The position numbers and the translations under genes are program-made. The notes beneath the pieces were generated by a model. That model made no database searches. It worked only from the letters and a program-made list of their open reading frames with translations, and was not told the origin of the DNA. DNA of 64,000 nt from an uncultured Kushneria sp. (GTDB lineage Bacteria > Pseudomonadota > Gammaproteobacteria > Pseudomonadales > Halomonadaceae), in the NCBI RefSeq assembly GCF_947497025.1, contig NZ_CANMFC010000004.1, positions 124,001 to 188,000 on the forward strand. Direction: 5' to 3'. How positions within the stretch are numbered: the stretch's first letter is position 1; each line of letters starts with the position of its first letter. Shown here piece by piece: positions 1 through 9,713 of this stretch.

Positions 1-138
1 CGACTACCGGTCATGAACGCCATCGGAGGGTTTGAACTTTACGGCGCCACCGGCCGATTGGCCCCCGGTCAGGACGGCCGGGTCGTTCGCACCCTGCCCT
101 GGGCCGTTTTCCGTAACGGTCAGCCAACGCTGCCCTGA
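1..138 (+). CDS. lpoA: LpoA-like penicillin-binding protein activator, C-terminal end (partial)
   Basis: The first 138 bases are an open frame entering from outside the window and closing with TGA at 136-138. The 45 visible residues (for example NAIGGFELYGATGRL and RTLPWAVFRNG) resemble the C-terminal end of LpoA, the outer-membrane lipoprotein that activates PBP1A. The next genes (yraN, gmhA/diaA, dolP) are the usual lpoA neighbours in Gammaproteobacteria, which supports the call. Only the tail is visible, so domain structure and lipobox cannot be checked. Confidence 0.75.
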   Translation, partial: RLPVMNAIGGFELYGATGRLAPGQDGRVVRTLPWAVFRNGQPTLP

Positions 139-144
139 GTTAAC

Positions 145-1725
<1,581 letters not shown>

Positions 1726-1774
1726 GCCCCCGCAAGCTGCCTACCCTTGCCCGATATAAAAAACGGGCAGGCAT

Positions 1775-1806
1775 AAAAAAACGGACCCGCCATCATGGCG
1801 GGTCCG
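1775..1806 (-). terminator. Rho-independent terminator downstream of sspB
   Basis: A perfect 10-bp stem (CGGACCCGCC at 1782-1791 with GGCGGGTCCG at 1797-1806, loop ATCAT) is followed on the minus strand by seven T. It sits 23 bases after the sspB stop and also separates the convergent dolP gene. A weaker hairpin (TGCCCG/CGGGCA, 1748-1769) lies just beyond it on the dolP side without a T-run. Confidence 0.85.
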
Positions 1807-1828
1807 CTGGTATAACGATAGCGGGCGA

Positions 1829-2323
1829 TTACTTGATGACTTTCAGGGACGGGCGTCCCTTGGGCGGGCGTGAACCGCCGTCGTCGTCATCATCGTCATT
1901 TCTACCCTCGCCATGATCCTCATCCGTTCTTGCCACCGCGCCTAGATGAGAGTCCCGCTCGTCGAGGTCATCATTATCGGGCTCGGCCGAATCCGAAGCG
2001 TCGTCCGGCATGACAGGCTCCTGACCGAAGACCATGCCCACACCGTTTTCACGCGCATAGATGGCAATGATGGCATCGATGGGCAGCTCAACGGTCATCG
2101 GCTGGCCGCCAAAACGTGCATTGAAAGCCACCATGTCGTTTTCCATGAAAAGCTCTCGAACGGCGCCCGGACCGATATTGAGAACAATCTGGCCATTCTG
2201 GACGAACTGTTCTGGTACCACCACACCCGTGCGCTCGGCATCGACAACGACGTAGGGTGTGCAGTCGTTGTCCAGCAGCCACTGATACAACGCACGAATC
2301 AGATAGGGACGGCTGGAATGCAT
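1829..2323 (-). CDS. sspB: ClpXP protease specificity-enhancing factor SspB
   Basis: A 164-residue adaptor that delivers ssrA-tagged and other substrates to ClpXP. Residues 1 to about 105 form the substrate-binding domain (starting SSRPYLIRALYQWLLDN). A flexible, very acidic linker follows, with six consecutive aspartates near residue 145. The protein ends in GRPSLKVIK, the conserved ClpX-docking tail. It lies downstream of sspA as in E. coli, with 96 bases and a hairpin between them. The acidic linker is longer and more charged than in E. coli, which fits a halophile-type acidic proteome (inference). Confidence 0.95.
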   Translation of the reverse strand: MHSSRPYLIRALYQWLLDNDCTPYVVVDAERTGVVVPEQFVQNGQIVLNIGPGAVRELFMENDMVAFNARFGGQPMTVELPIDAIIAIYARENGVGMVFGQEPVMPDDASDSAEPDNDDLDERDSHLGAVARTDEDHGEGRNDDDDDDGGSRPPKGRPSLKVIK

Positions 2324-2383
2324 GATTTCACCTCACTGAAGAATGCATCGAAATATGCGTCCTGCGCATCAATCAGTATGTTT

Positions 2384-2409
2384 GCTGCAGGCAATAACCT
2401 GCCTGCAGC
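2384..2409 (-). promoter_or_regulatory. Intercistronic hairpin between sspA and sspB
   Basis: A perfect 9-bp inverted repeat, GCTGCAGGC (2384-2392) and GCCTGCAGC (2401-2409) with an 8-base loop, begins ten bases after the sspA stop. No T-run follows on the minus strand, so it is not a classical terminator. It may set 3' end stability or the sspA:sspB ratio. Confidence 0.5.
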
Positions 2410-2419
2410 GATGATCTGA

Positions 2420-3049
2420 TCAGGTTCGAAGTTCGCGTTCCGACTCCAAAAGCGATGCCCGGAAGGCATCCCGCGCAAACAGTCTTTCCATATAGCCCAT
2501 CAGCGGCTTGACCTGCTGCTCGGGCAGATCAACACCCAGTGCCGGCAGACGCCAGAGGATGGGTGCCAGACAGCAGTCCACCAGCGAAAATTCTTCGCTC
2601 ATGAAAAATGGGATATCTTCGAAAATCGGGCTGATACCTATTAGGCTCTCGCGCAATTCCTTGCGCGCCTGTTCGACTTCCTTTTTGGAACCCGGTGACA
2701 GGATACGCTCCACCATGGGGCACCACTCACGCTCGATACGGTGCATCCACAGTCGGCTCTGAGCACGCGCCACCGGGTAAACCGGCAAAAGTGGCGGATG
2801 CGGAAAACGCTCATCCAGGTATTCCATCATGACCTTTGATTCGTAAAGAACCAGATCACGATCGATCAGTGTCGGCACACTATTGTAGGGGTTGAGGTCG
2901 GCCAGCTCCGCCGGACGATGCTCATCGTTGACCTCAATGATGTCAACGGAAATCCCCTTTTCGGCCAGCACGATCCTGACGCGATGGCTGTAATGGTCGT
3001 CACTGCCTGTATAGAACGTCATTGACGATCGTTTGGCCACAACACCCAT
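2420..3049 (-). CDS. sspA: Stringent starvation protein A (SspA)
   Basis: A 209-residue GST-fold protein (E. coli SspA has 212). The N-terminal thioredoxin-like half contains [21 protein letters not shown] and [19 protein letters not shown]; an all-alpha half follows. SspA binds RNA polymerase with sigma-70 and alters transcription under stress; it has no glutathione transferase activity. The rplM-rpsI-sspA-sspB order is conserved in Gammaproteobacteria. A terminator lies between rpsI and sspA, so sspA probably has its own promoter. The start may instead be M10 (MTFYTGSDD), which better matches relatives. Confidence 0.93.
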   Translation of the reverse strand: MGVVAKRSSMTFYTGSDDHYSHRVRIVLAEKGISVDIIEVNDEHRPAELADLNPYNSVPTLIDRDLVLYESKVMMEYLDERFPHPPLLPVYPVARAQSRLWMHRIEREWCPMVERILSPGSKKEVEQARKELRESLIGISPIFEDIPFFMSEEFSLVDCCLAPILWRLPALGVDLPEQQVKPLMGYMERLFARDAFRASLLESERELRT

Positions 3050-3104
3050 AGAAAGTCCTCACTTTAATGACGAGCTGGATAATAACACGAGAGCACGCCT
3101 TTCG

Positions 3105-3123
3105 GGTTGCCGGATTGGCAACC
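3105..3123 (-). promoter_or_regulatory. Hairpin in the sspA upstream region
   Basis: GGTTGCC (3105-3111) and GGCAACC (3117-3123) form a perfect 7-bp stem with a five-base loop. It lies between the rpsI terminator and the sspA start, so it falls in the sspA promoter or leader. It could be an operator or leader structure; nothing in the sequence decides. Confidence 0.35.
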
Positions 3124-3161
3124 ACAGCGTTTCAAAAGAGATGCAAAAACGGTCCCGCAGA

Positions 3162-3193
3162 CACAAAAACGCCCGGGTAAAACACCCGGGCGT
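3162..3193 (-). terminator. Terminator of the rplM-rpsI operon
   Basis: ACGCCCGGGT (3169-3178) pairs perfectly with ACCCGGGCGT (3184-3193) around an AAAAC loop and is followed on the minus strand by a T-rich stretch. It begins 21 bases after the rpsI stop. Confidence 0.88.
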
Positions 3194-3214
3194 CCTGTGG
3201 CATGACGTCGAAGC

Positions 3215-3607
3215 TTAACGCTTGGAGAACTGGGGACGACGACGTGCCTTGCGCAGACCGACCTTCTTGCGCTCGACCATACGCGCATCACGCGTCACAT
3301 AGCCAGCGCTGCGCAGCGGTGCGCGCAGTTCTTCATTGTATTCCATCAGGGCACGAGTGATGCCGTGACGAATGGCGCCTGCCTGTGCAGAACCACCGCC
3401 ACCCTGAACGGTGACAAAAATGTCGAACTGGTTGGTCAGTTCGGTCAACTCGAGCGGCTGACGCACGACCATCTGGGCGGTCACGCGGCCGAAATATTCG
3501 TTGAGTTCACGCTTGTTGACCGTGATCTTGCCATTACCCGGACGCAGAAAAACGCGTGCGGTAGAGGTCTTGCGGCGGCCTGTGCCGTAGTACTGCTGCT
3601 GTGCCAT
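3215..3607 (-). CDS. rpsI: 30S ribosomal protein S9
   Basis: At 130 residues it is the same length as E. coli S9. It starts [20 protein letters not shown] and ends with the basic tail RRRPQFSKR, which reaches the ribosomal P site. It lies 12 bases downstream of rplM in the universal rplM-rpsI pair. Confidence 0.98.
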   Translation of the reverse strand: MAQQQYYGTGRRKTSTARVFLRPGNGKITVNKRELNEYFGRVTAQMVVRQPLELTELTNQFDIFVTVQGGGGSAQAGAIRHGITRALMEYNEELRAPLRSAGYVTRDARMVERKKVGLRKARRRPQFSKR

Positions 3608-3619
3608 GAAAATGTTCCT

Positions 3620-4048
3620 TTAGAGATTCAGTGCCTGAGGTTGCTGCGCCGCATGAGGATGCTCACCACCGGCATAAACCTTGAGCTTGGAATACATGGC
3701 GCGACCCAGCGGGCCCTTGGGCAGCATTCCCTTGACAGCGATTTCGATAACACGCTCCGGAGCATGGTCGATCATCTGCTCGAAGTTCATCGAACGCAGG
3801 CCGCCCGGATAACCGGTGTGGCGATAATACTGCTTGGCAAAGGACTTCTTGCCGGTCACACGGACCTTCTCGGCGTTGACGATGACGATGTAATCGCCGG
3901 TATCAACGTGAGGGGTATATTCGGGCTTGTGCTTGCCACGCAGGCGGCGAGCAACCTCGGTAGCCAGTCGACCCAGAGTCTTGTCTGCAGCGTCGATGAC
4001 ATACCAGTCGCGCTGCACGGACTGCGGTTTGGCGCTGAACGTCTTCAT
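3620..4048 (-). CDS. rplM: 50S ribosomal protein L13
   Basis: A 142-residue L13, the usual length, beginning [20 protein letters not shown]. The ATG at 4046-4048 was chosen because it gives the family length; an open extension upstream to 4096 is not L13-like. L13 is an early-assembling 50S protein. In E. coli it represses translation of its own operon, and the leader here carries a matching stem-loop. Confidence 0.98.
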   Translation of the reverse strand: MKTFSAKPQSVQRDWYVIDAADKTLGRLATEVARRLRGKHKPEYTPHVDTGDYIVIVNAEKVRVTGKKSFAKQYYRHTGYPGGLRSMNFEQMIDHAPERVIEIAVKGMLPKGPLGRAMYSKLKVYAGGEHPHAAQQPQALNL

Positions 4049-4067
4049 GTATGGATCACCATGGTTG

Positions 4068-4095
4068 TGGCGAGAGCATGGCTTCTGCTCTGCCA
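4068..4095 (-). promoter_or_regulatory. Putative L13 autoregulatory leader hairpin
   Basis: About 20 bases ahead of the rplM ATG the minus strand folds into a stem: TGGC plus AGAGCA pairing with TGCTCT plus GCCA, with one bulged base and a seven-base loop. L13-dependent translational control through a leader stem-loop is described for E. coli rplM. Equivalence here is inferred from position and shape only. Confidence 0.45.
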
Positions 4096-4156
4096 ATCCC
4101 TATTTTTCTTGGTTGTTGCCCCTGCAGGTAGACACAACAACGATAAGCGAGCGCGC

Positions 4157-4185
4157 ATTGTACAGAGCCCGCGCTCGGCGAACAA
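4157..4185 (-). promoter_or_regulatory. Sigma-70 promoter of rplM-rpsI
   Basis: On the minus strand TTGTTC (4185-4180) and TACAAT (4162-4157) are separated by exactly 17 bases, a good match to the consensus. Transcription from here gives a leader of roughly 100 bases before rplM, long enough to hold the hairpin at 4068-4095. Confidence 0.6.
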
Positions 4186-4199
4186 GGGGTTAATCACAG

Positions 4200-5351
4200 T
4201 CAGGGCTTGTGAGTCAACGCCAGATAATCGCTTGATTGCATCTCCTGCAGACGAGAGACCGTACGTTCAAACTCGAAGGCAAGCTCGCCACCGCTATAGA
4301 GGGATTCCGGCTCGGCATCCGCCGACATCACCAGCTTGACGGCACGGTCGTAAAACTCATCCACCATGTTGATAAAACGTCGCGCCTGATCCTCGATGGC
4401 AGCCCCCATGACCGGCACATTGGAGATCAGTACACTGTGGTACTGCCTTGAGAGCTCGATATAGTCATTCTGGCTGCGCGGACCGCCACACAGCGTCTTG
4501 AAGTCAAACCAGACCACGCCCTCATGACAGCGGCGAGCCTTCAGCGCTCGCCCGTTGATTCGCAGTGTCTCTTCCCCACCTGCTTCGCCGGCCAGATGCA
4601 CAAAGCTCTCCTGCAGGGCGTCATCGGCGCTGTCATCGGCCGGCGTATGGAAAACTTCCTCGCGCGTCAGGGTGCGCATTCGATAATCGATACCCGCATC
4701 GACATTGACCACGTCACAGTGGCGATTGAGCAACTCGATGGCAGGCAGGAATCGGTCACGCTGCAGACCGTTTTTATAAAGTTCATCCGGCACGATATTG
4801 GAGGTGGTCACCAGCACCACGCCCTGGGCGAACAGCGCATCAAGCAGGTTGCCCAGAATCATGGCATCGGTAATGTCCTTGACGAAAAATTCGTCGAGAC
4901 AGATGACTCTGGCCTCTCCGGCAAGCTTTGCCGCCACCAGGGTCAAAGGATTCTTCTGCCCCTTGTGAACGTCCAGCTCCTTGTGTACACGCTGCATGAA
5001 GCGATGAAAGTGCGTACGCATCTTGTCATCAAAGGGCAGGCTGTCATGAAAGGTATCCACCAGCCATGTCTTGCCTCGGCCTACCCCACCCCAGAAATAC
5101 AGGCCCTTGATCTCCGGCTCAGCGGGCGCCGTGGGCACTGCCGGGGCACTTTTTCTGCCAAAAAATCCCGACATTTTTGACTTGAGCCCGCTGTCAGCCG
5201 CCGCCGTGGAAGGTTTGGGCCGTGGTCGGGTCGTCAGCGCTTCATAAAGGCGCTGGAGATGCTCGACCGCCTTCTCCTGAGAGCTGTCATGCTGAAAGCC
5301 TTCACGTTCAAGATCCTGCCGGTACTGTTCTCGCGGGGAAAGTCTGGACAT
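4200..5351 (-). CDS. zapE: Cell division protein ZapE (AFG1-type ATPase)
   Basis: A 383-residue P-loop ATPase (E. coli ZapE has 375). It shows Walker A GGVGRGKT at 88-95, Walker B CLDEFFV at 151-157 and a TSN sensor at 183-185. ZapE binds FtsZ and modulates Z-ring stability at division. A variable insert rich in Pro, Ser and Ala lies at about 42-78. Genes sspA, rpsI, rplM and zapE in this order are typical. The divergent region upstream holds two perfect palindromes. Confidence 0.93.
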   Translation of the reverse strand: MSRLSPREQYRQDLEREGFQHDSSQEKAVEHLQRLYEALTTRPRPKPSTAAADSGLKSKMSGFFGRKSAPAVPTAPAEPEIKGLYFWGGVGRGKTWLVDTFHDSLPFDDKMRTHFHRFMQRVHKELDVHKGQKNPLTLVAAKLAGEARVICLDEFFVKDITDAMILGNLLDALFAQGVVLVTTSNIVPDELYKNGLQRDRFLPAIELLNRHCDVVNVDAGIDYRMRTLTREEVFHTPADDSADDALQESFVHLAGEAGGEETLRINGRALKARRCHEGVVWFDFKTLCGGPRSQNDYIELSRQYHSVLISNVPVMGAAIEDQARRFINMVDEFYDRAVKLVMSADAEPESLYSGGELAFEFERTVSRLQEMQSSDYLALTHKP

Positions 5352-5392
5352 GTTATCTGATGCCTTGCAGAAGATCGGGTGGCCGTGATTGT

Positions 5393-5448
5393 AGCGCGTG
5401 ACACGCGCTGATTCGCCCTGCGCAAGGGTGATTTGTCAGCGCTGACAA
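5393..5448. promoter_or_regulatory. Two perfect palindromes in the zapE/zapG divergent region
   Basis: AGCGCGTG-A-CACGCGCT (5393-5409) and TTGTCAGCGCTGACAA (5433-5448) are both perfect and are spaced 23 bases apart. They sit between the zapE start and the zapG promoter. They look like operators for dimeric regulators; no regulator gene is adjacent. Confidence 0.5.
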
Positions 5449-5470
5449 GCACGATTATGTCGTGAGTGAA

Positions 5471-5501
5471 TTGACCCGGACAACACGACGCCTTCTATAA
5501 T
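5471..5501 (+). promoter_or_regulatory. Candidate sigma-70 promoter of zapG
   Basis: TTGACC (5471-5476) and a perfect TATAAT (5496-5501) are separated by 19 bases, slightly long. The -10 box ends 59 bases before the preferred zapG start. Confidence 0.5.
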
Positions 5502-5560
5502 AGCTTATCGCATGGTCACGCCGGTCGTGCGTGCAATCAGCATTGAAGAGGGGAATAGTG

Positions 5561-6013
5561 GTGAACGAAGGCAATATCGATTGGGTAGTCGCCATTGTGG
5601 CACTGCTGGCAGGCATCGCGATCGGCGTATTGATTCGCCATTTCTCGGGCAGCCAGAGAACCACCAGCCAGAAACTCAAGCAGCGGCTGGCCGAAACCGA
5701 GCTTGAGCTTAAAAAATTGCGCGAGAACGTGAATACACATTTTGCCGACGTCACGACGCTTGCACAAAATATCACCCGTCAGAGCGAAGAGCTCCAGGCT
5801 CGACTCGATACCGATGCAGCCACCATGGCCAGCGACCCGGCGCTCAAGCGCTCCCGCCAGATCGACGTCCCCGAGGATAGTGAAGAGGATACGAGCTCCC
5901 TTCACATTCCCCGCGACTACGCTGACAGCAACGGCACGCTCGACGAGAGTTACGGACTGCGCCAGAATCAGGAAAGCGACAGCAACAAGGACCCGCAACC
6001 ACCGCGATACTGA
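5561..6013 (+). CDS. zapG: YhcB/ZapG family inner-membrane coiled-coil protein (DUF1043)
   Basis: About 150 residues: one N-terminal transmembrane helix (about 6-26), a predicted coiled coil (about 33-75, with many Lys, Glu and Leu), then a polar, acidic, probably disordered tail. In E. coli YhcB (ZapG) links cell division and envelope synthesis. I chose GTG 5561 because GAAGAGGGG (5545-5553) lies seven bases upstream; GTG 5558 is possible. It is divergent from zapE, a common arrangement in this group. Confidence 0.82.
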   Translation: MNEGNIDWVVAIVALLAGIAIGVLIRHFSGSQRTTSQKLKQRLAETELELKKLRENVNTHFADVTTLAQNITRQSEELQARLDTDAATMASDPALKRSRQIDVPEDSEEDTSSLHIPRDYADSNGTLDESYGLRQNQESDSNKDPQPPRY

Positions 6014-6045
6014 TCGGTCAACGGTCGCCGGGCTTCCGGCGACCG

Positions 6046-6801
6046 TTATACCGGATTGTCAATATCGACAAAGCGGTGTTCGATGCCATGGCGCTGCGCC
6101 AGCCACTCCCCAAGGGCACGAATGCCATCGCGTTCGGTGGCGTGATGACCGGCCGCATAGTAGGTAATGCCCATTTCTCGCGCCAGATGTGTGGTTCGCT
6201 CCGATATTTCCCCGGAGACAAAGGCGTCCATGCCGGCCTCTGCGGCATCAATGATCATGTCCTGCGCGCCGCCCGTGCACCAGGCAATACGCTCGATGGG
6301 CCGATCGTGGCCTGAAATCATCAACGGTTTACGATCAAGACGCTGATGGAGCCGCTCGGCCAGCGCCTGTGGCGAGCACTGCACCATGTCGCCATGATAC
6401 AAAAGTCCCTGCCCCATCTCGCCGTCAAGTACGCCCCGCACCTGCCAGCCCATGCGATTGGCCAGCAGAACGTTATTGCCAAGCGTGGCATGGGCATCCA
6501 GCGGAAGATGCCAGGCCACCAGGTTAATGTCATGCGTCAAGAGCGTGGCAATACGGCGCTGCTTCATGCCGGTAATGGCCACCGGCTCGTTTTTCCAGAA
6601 ATAGCCATGGTGCACCAGCACCATATCGGCCTTCCATGCCACCGCCTCATCGAGCAGGGCCTGACTGGCCGTGACACCACTCATGACGCGGGCTACCTGA
6701 CCCCGACCCTCAATCTGCAGCCCATTGACGGTAAAGTCCTTGAAGCGCTCTGGAACAAGCAACGTCTTCATGTCCTCCAGCAGCACCCTGTGCTCGATCA
6801 T
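6046..6801 (-). CDS. Nif3-like dinuclear metal centre protein (YbgI/DUF34 family)
   Basis: A 251-residue Nif3/YbgI-family protein. Metal-binding motifs are visible: HHG at 64-66, HLPLDAH at 98-104, and a C-terminal AGHHATERDG. The family binds two metal ions; a role resembling GTP cyclohydrolase 1 type 2 is often annotated but unproven. The start at 6799-6801 follows GGGAGAAAGGA on the minus strand and gives the family length. It is divergent from the DegS/AlgW protease gene, as in several pseudomonads. Confidence 0.88.
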   Translation of the reverse strand: MIEHRVLLEDMKTLLVPERFKDFTVNGLQIEGRGQVARVMSGVTASQALLDEAVAWKADMVLVHHGYFWKNEPVAITGMKQRRIATLLTHDINLVAWHLPLDAHATLGNNVLLANRMGWQVRGVLDGEMGQGLLYHGDMVQCSPQALAERLHQRLDRKPLMISGHDRPIERIAWCTGGAQDMIIDAAEAGMDAFVSGEISERTTHLAREMGITYYAAGHHATERDGIRALGEWLAQRHGIEHRFVDIDNPV

Positions 6802-6998
6802 GTCCTTTCTCCCGCCATTAATTTTTGAAAGTGTCCCGCCAGCATCAGACATTGCTGACGCCCGGGTGATAAACTCGCTCAACTTTTATATGACATTGTG
6901 GTCGGCATGCGTGAAGGCAACGCCCTTGACCCGGATGCCGGATCCGAACAACCTGCAAGTCTGCAGCTCCAGGCTGCCTGTTTCAAAAGGATGTTGTC

Positions 6999-8237
6999 AT
7001 GCGCCGATTTCTGGTGCCAATGATCTGGCCCGTCGTCTGTGGCGTCCTGCTGGCGCTGGTACTGCTGGATCATATGCCACAGATCGTCGACAGTGGCGAC
7101 CGCCCAACCGGGGATGATCAGCAGGGTCAGACCGTTACCGCCCCACCCGTCGTACCGGCGTCAACGCCGCCCATACAGCGCACGCCACCCGTAACGCGAG
7201 ATGCGGCACCCCTGCAGCGCGGGCCCGGCACGGCAAGTTATTCCGACGCCGTACAGCATGCCGCCCCCGCAGTGGTCAACGTCTACTCATCACGACTGGT
7301 GGAACGTGACCATCATCCGTTGATGTCTGACCCATTCTTCGAACAGTTTTTTGGCAACAGCCAGTCCGGACGCCGGCGGATGCTCTCGAGCCTTGGTTCG
7401 GGCGTCATCGTCAGCGATGAGGGCTATATCCTGACCAACAACCATGTCATCAGCGGTGCCGATGAAGTCCAGGTGGCCCTGCGAGATGGCCGCGAAACAC
7501 TGGCCACCGTGATTGGTACCGACCCGGAGACAGATCTGGCCGTCCTCAAGATTGATCTGGACAATCTTCCGGTCATTGATCTTGCTGATGCCACCAATAC
7601 CCGCGTCGGCGATATTGCTCTGGCCATCGGCAATCCCTTCGGCGTGGGACAGACCGTGACCATGGGCATCATCAGCGCGACCGGCCGCAATCATCTGGGC
7701 CTGAACGCCTATGAGGATTTCATTCAGACGGACGCAGCGATCAATCCGGGTAACTCGGGCGGGGCGCTGGTCAATGCCGAAGGGGCGCTTGTCGGCATCA
7801 ATACGGCCATCTTTTCGCGCACCGGCGGTTCACAGGGCATTGGCTTTGCCATCCCCACCAATCTGGCGCACGGCATTCTCAATGATCTGGTCACCCGCGG
7901 GCGAGTGGTCAGGGGCTGGCTGGGCATTGAGGCAAGAGAGGTCAGCTCCAGTCTGGCATCGACACTGGATATCAACGCCCCACGCGGGGTCGTGGTGTCG
8001 GATGTCGTGGATGGGGGGCCGGCCGCGCAGGCCGGCATCAAGGTAGGTGATCTGATCCTGTCGATGGCCGACAAGCCGCTGCTGGATGCCCAGACCGCCA
8101 TGGTAGATATTGCAGAGATCGAGCCCGGCAAGCAGCTACCGGTAGAGCTTTACCGCAACGGCAAGCGCTTCAAGGTTACTGTCAGCGTGGGCGAACGCCC
8201 GAGCCGGCCGGTAACGCCGGTTCAGCCCGAAAGCTGA
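6999..8237 (+). CDS. DegS/AlgW-type periplasmic serine protease
   Basis: A 412-residue HtrA-family protease. It has an N-terminal membrane anchor (about 8-24), a Pro- and Thr-rich linker to about residue 75, a trypsin-like domain with triad H149, D179 and S253 (in GNSGG), and a single PDZ domain (about 300-400). One PDZ domain plus a membrane anchor points to DegS/AlgW rather than DegP. These proteases start the cleavage of the anti-sigma factor (RseA/MucA) under envelope stress. The neighbourhood (hisD, hisG, murA) matches algW of Pseudomonas, but there the genes are codirectional and hisC lies between. AAGGA eight bases upstream supports the start. Confidence 0.9.
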   Translation: MRRFLVPMIWPVVCGVLLALVLLDHMPQIVDSGDRPTGDDQQGQTVTAPPVVPASTPPIQRTPPVTRDAAPLQRGPGTASYSDAVQHAAPAVVNVYSSRLVERDHHPLMSDPFFEQFFGNSQSGRRRMLSSLGSGVIVSDEGYILTNNHVISGADEVQVALRDGRETLATVIGTDPETDLAVLKIDLDNLPVIDLADATNTRVGDIALAIGNPFGVGQTVTMGIISATGRNHLGLNAYEDFIQTDAAINPGNSGGALVNAEGALVGINTAIFSRTGGSQGIGFAIPTNLAHGILNDLVTRGRVVRGWLGIEAREVSSSLASTLDINAPRGVVVSDVVDGGPAAQAGIKVGDLILSMADKPLLDAQTAMVDIAEIEPGKQLPVELYRNGKRFKVTVSVGERPSRPVTPVQPES

Positions 8238-8242
8238 CCGGC
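8216..8242. promoter_or_regulatory. Hairpin at the convergent protease/hisD junction
   Basis: GCCGGT-t-CAGC (8216-8226) pairs with GCTGACCGGC (8233-8242), a 10-bp stem with one bulge that includes the protease stop codon. The two convergent genes end only 29 bases apart. There is no T-run on either side, so termination efficiency is uncertain. Confidence 0.4.
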
Positions 8243-8266
8243 GGTCCATGGCTGAAAACATCTGGA

Positions 8267-9601
8267 TCAGCGCTTGTTGCTCTCGAGACGATTGTGACTA
8301 TCAATACGGTTTTCTGCAGAGCGGGCATGTGCCGTGAGCGACTCGCCTCTTGCCAGCACGGATGCCGTCTGCCCAAGCGTTGATGCGCCCTGCGGCGAAC
8401 ACTGAATCAGCGATGAGCGCTTCTGGAAGTCATAGACGCCCAGCGGTGACGAAAATCGTGCCGTGCCCGAGGTTGGAAGCACATGGTTGGGGCCGGCACA
8501 GTAATCGCCCAGCGCCTCGGCCGTGTAGCGTCCCATGAAGATGGCACCGGCATGGCGAACCTGCTCTGCCAGCCTCTGTGGCTCTTCGACCGAAAGCTCC
8601 AGGTGTTCCGGAGCGATGCGGTTGACCAGTGACAGCGCCTGCGCCTCGTCATCCACCAGGATCAGGGCGCCGCGTCGTGACAGCGATGCCCGAATGATCT
8701 CGGCACGCTCAAGGGTGGGCAATAACCGCTCGATGCTTTCTGCCACCGCATCCAGATGCTGTTGATCCCAGCTGATCAGAATGGCCTGGGCATCCTCATC
8801 GTGCTCGGCCTGTGAGAAAAGATCCATGGCCAGCCAGTCCGGATCGGTGCCCCCATCAGAGACCACCAGGATTTCCGACGGCCCGGCAATCATGTCGATG
8901 CCGACCTGACCGAAGACGGCACGCTTGGCCGTGGCCACAAAGATATTGCCCGGCCCGACGATCTTGTCGACCTTCGGGATCGTTTCAGTGCCGTAGGCCA
9001 GTGCCGCCACGGCCTGAGCACCACCGATGGTGAACACACGCGCCACACCAGCCACATGAGCGGCGGCCAGCACCAGCTCGTTGAGCACGCCATCCGGGGT
9101 CGGCACGACCATGACAATGTCCTTCACGCCGGCCACATGCGCCGGAATGACATTCATCAGTACCGATGAGGGATAGGCTGCCTTGCCACCGGGCACATAG
9201 ACCCCGGCCCGGTCCAGTGGCGTCACCTTCTGACCCAGCAGGGTGCCGTCGGCTTCCTGGTAGGACCAGGACTCGGGCTTTTGCCGCTCGTGATAGGCGC
9301 GAATGCGATCGCCCGCCACCGCCAGCGCCTGACGCTGCTCTTCCGGCAACCCCTGCCACGCCTGCTCCAGCCGCTCGGCGCCCAGCGTCAGTGCCGACAT
9401 GTCCTGAACATCAAGACGATCGAACTGACGGGTCAGATCGATGACGGCCGCATCACCGCGACGGCGAACGTCAGCAATGATGCGATCGACGCTTTGCTGT
9501 ATGTCAGCGTTTGAAACGCTTTCCCAATCTAGCAGCGTATCCAGCCGGGATTTGAAATCCGGCTGGCCTGTCGAAAGTCGATGTATGCTCTGCTTGTCCA
9601 T
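8267..9601 (-). CDS. hisD: Histidinol dehydrogenase
   Basis: A 444-residue HisD, slightly longer than E. coli HisD (434). It oxidises L-histidinol to L-histidine in two NAD-dependent steps. Family segments are visible: [27 protein letters not shown], the zinc-site region [12 protein letters not shown] and [17 protein letters not shown]. It is the last gene of a murA-hisG-hisD series. The 112-base gap from hisG carries a long hairpin. HisC, which commonly follows hisD in this context, is absent. Confidence 0.97.
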   Translation of the reverse strand: MDKQSIHRLSTGQPDFKSRLDTLLDWESVSNADIQQSVDRIIADVRRRGDAAVIDLTRQFDRLDVQDMSALTLGAERLEQAWQGLPEEQRQALAVAGDRIRAYHERQKPESWSYQEADGTLLGQKVTPLDRAGVYVPGGKAAYPSSVLMNVIPAHVAGVKDIVMVVPTPDGVLNELVLAAAHVAGVARVFTIGGAQAVAALAYGTETIPKVDKIVGPGNIFVATAKRAVFGQVGIDMIAGPSEILVVSDGGTDPDWLAMDLFSQAEHDEDAQAILISWDQQHLDAVAESIERLLPTLERAEIIRASLSRRGALILVDDEAQALSLVNRIAPEHLELSVEEPQRLAEQVRHAGAIFMGRYTAEALGDYCAGPNHVLPTSGTARFSSPLGVYDFQKRSSLIQCSPQGASTLGQTASVLARGESLTAHARSAENRIDSHNRLESNKR

Positions 9602-9669
9602 TACGCCTGAATGACTCCTTGCCTTTTGGCCATTGCCGGAGAATAACGTGTCGCACCGGTGACGTGATG

Positions 9670-9712
9670 CCCTGTCGCAACCTGACTGTTGAAAGTCGGT
9701 CAGGTTGCAGGG
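9670..9712 (-). promoter_or_regulatory. Long hairpin between hisG and hisD
   Basis: CAACCTGAC (9678-9686) pairs with GTCAGGTTG (9699-9707), and outside a three-base bulge CCCTG (9670-9674) pairs with CAGGG (9708-9712). A third copy of GTCAGGTTGC lies at 9721-9730 inside the 3' end of hisG and could compete for the same partner. No T-run follows on the minus strand. Confidence 0.5.
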
Positions 9713-9713
9713 T

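Noticed and set aside
3365-4339. Long open frame on the plus strand across rpsI and rplM
   Set aside because: It is the antisense of two ribosomal protein genes and has no family features; high-GC coding often leaves long shadows.
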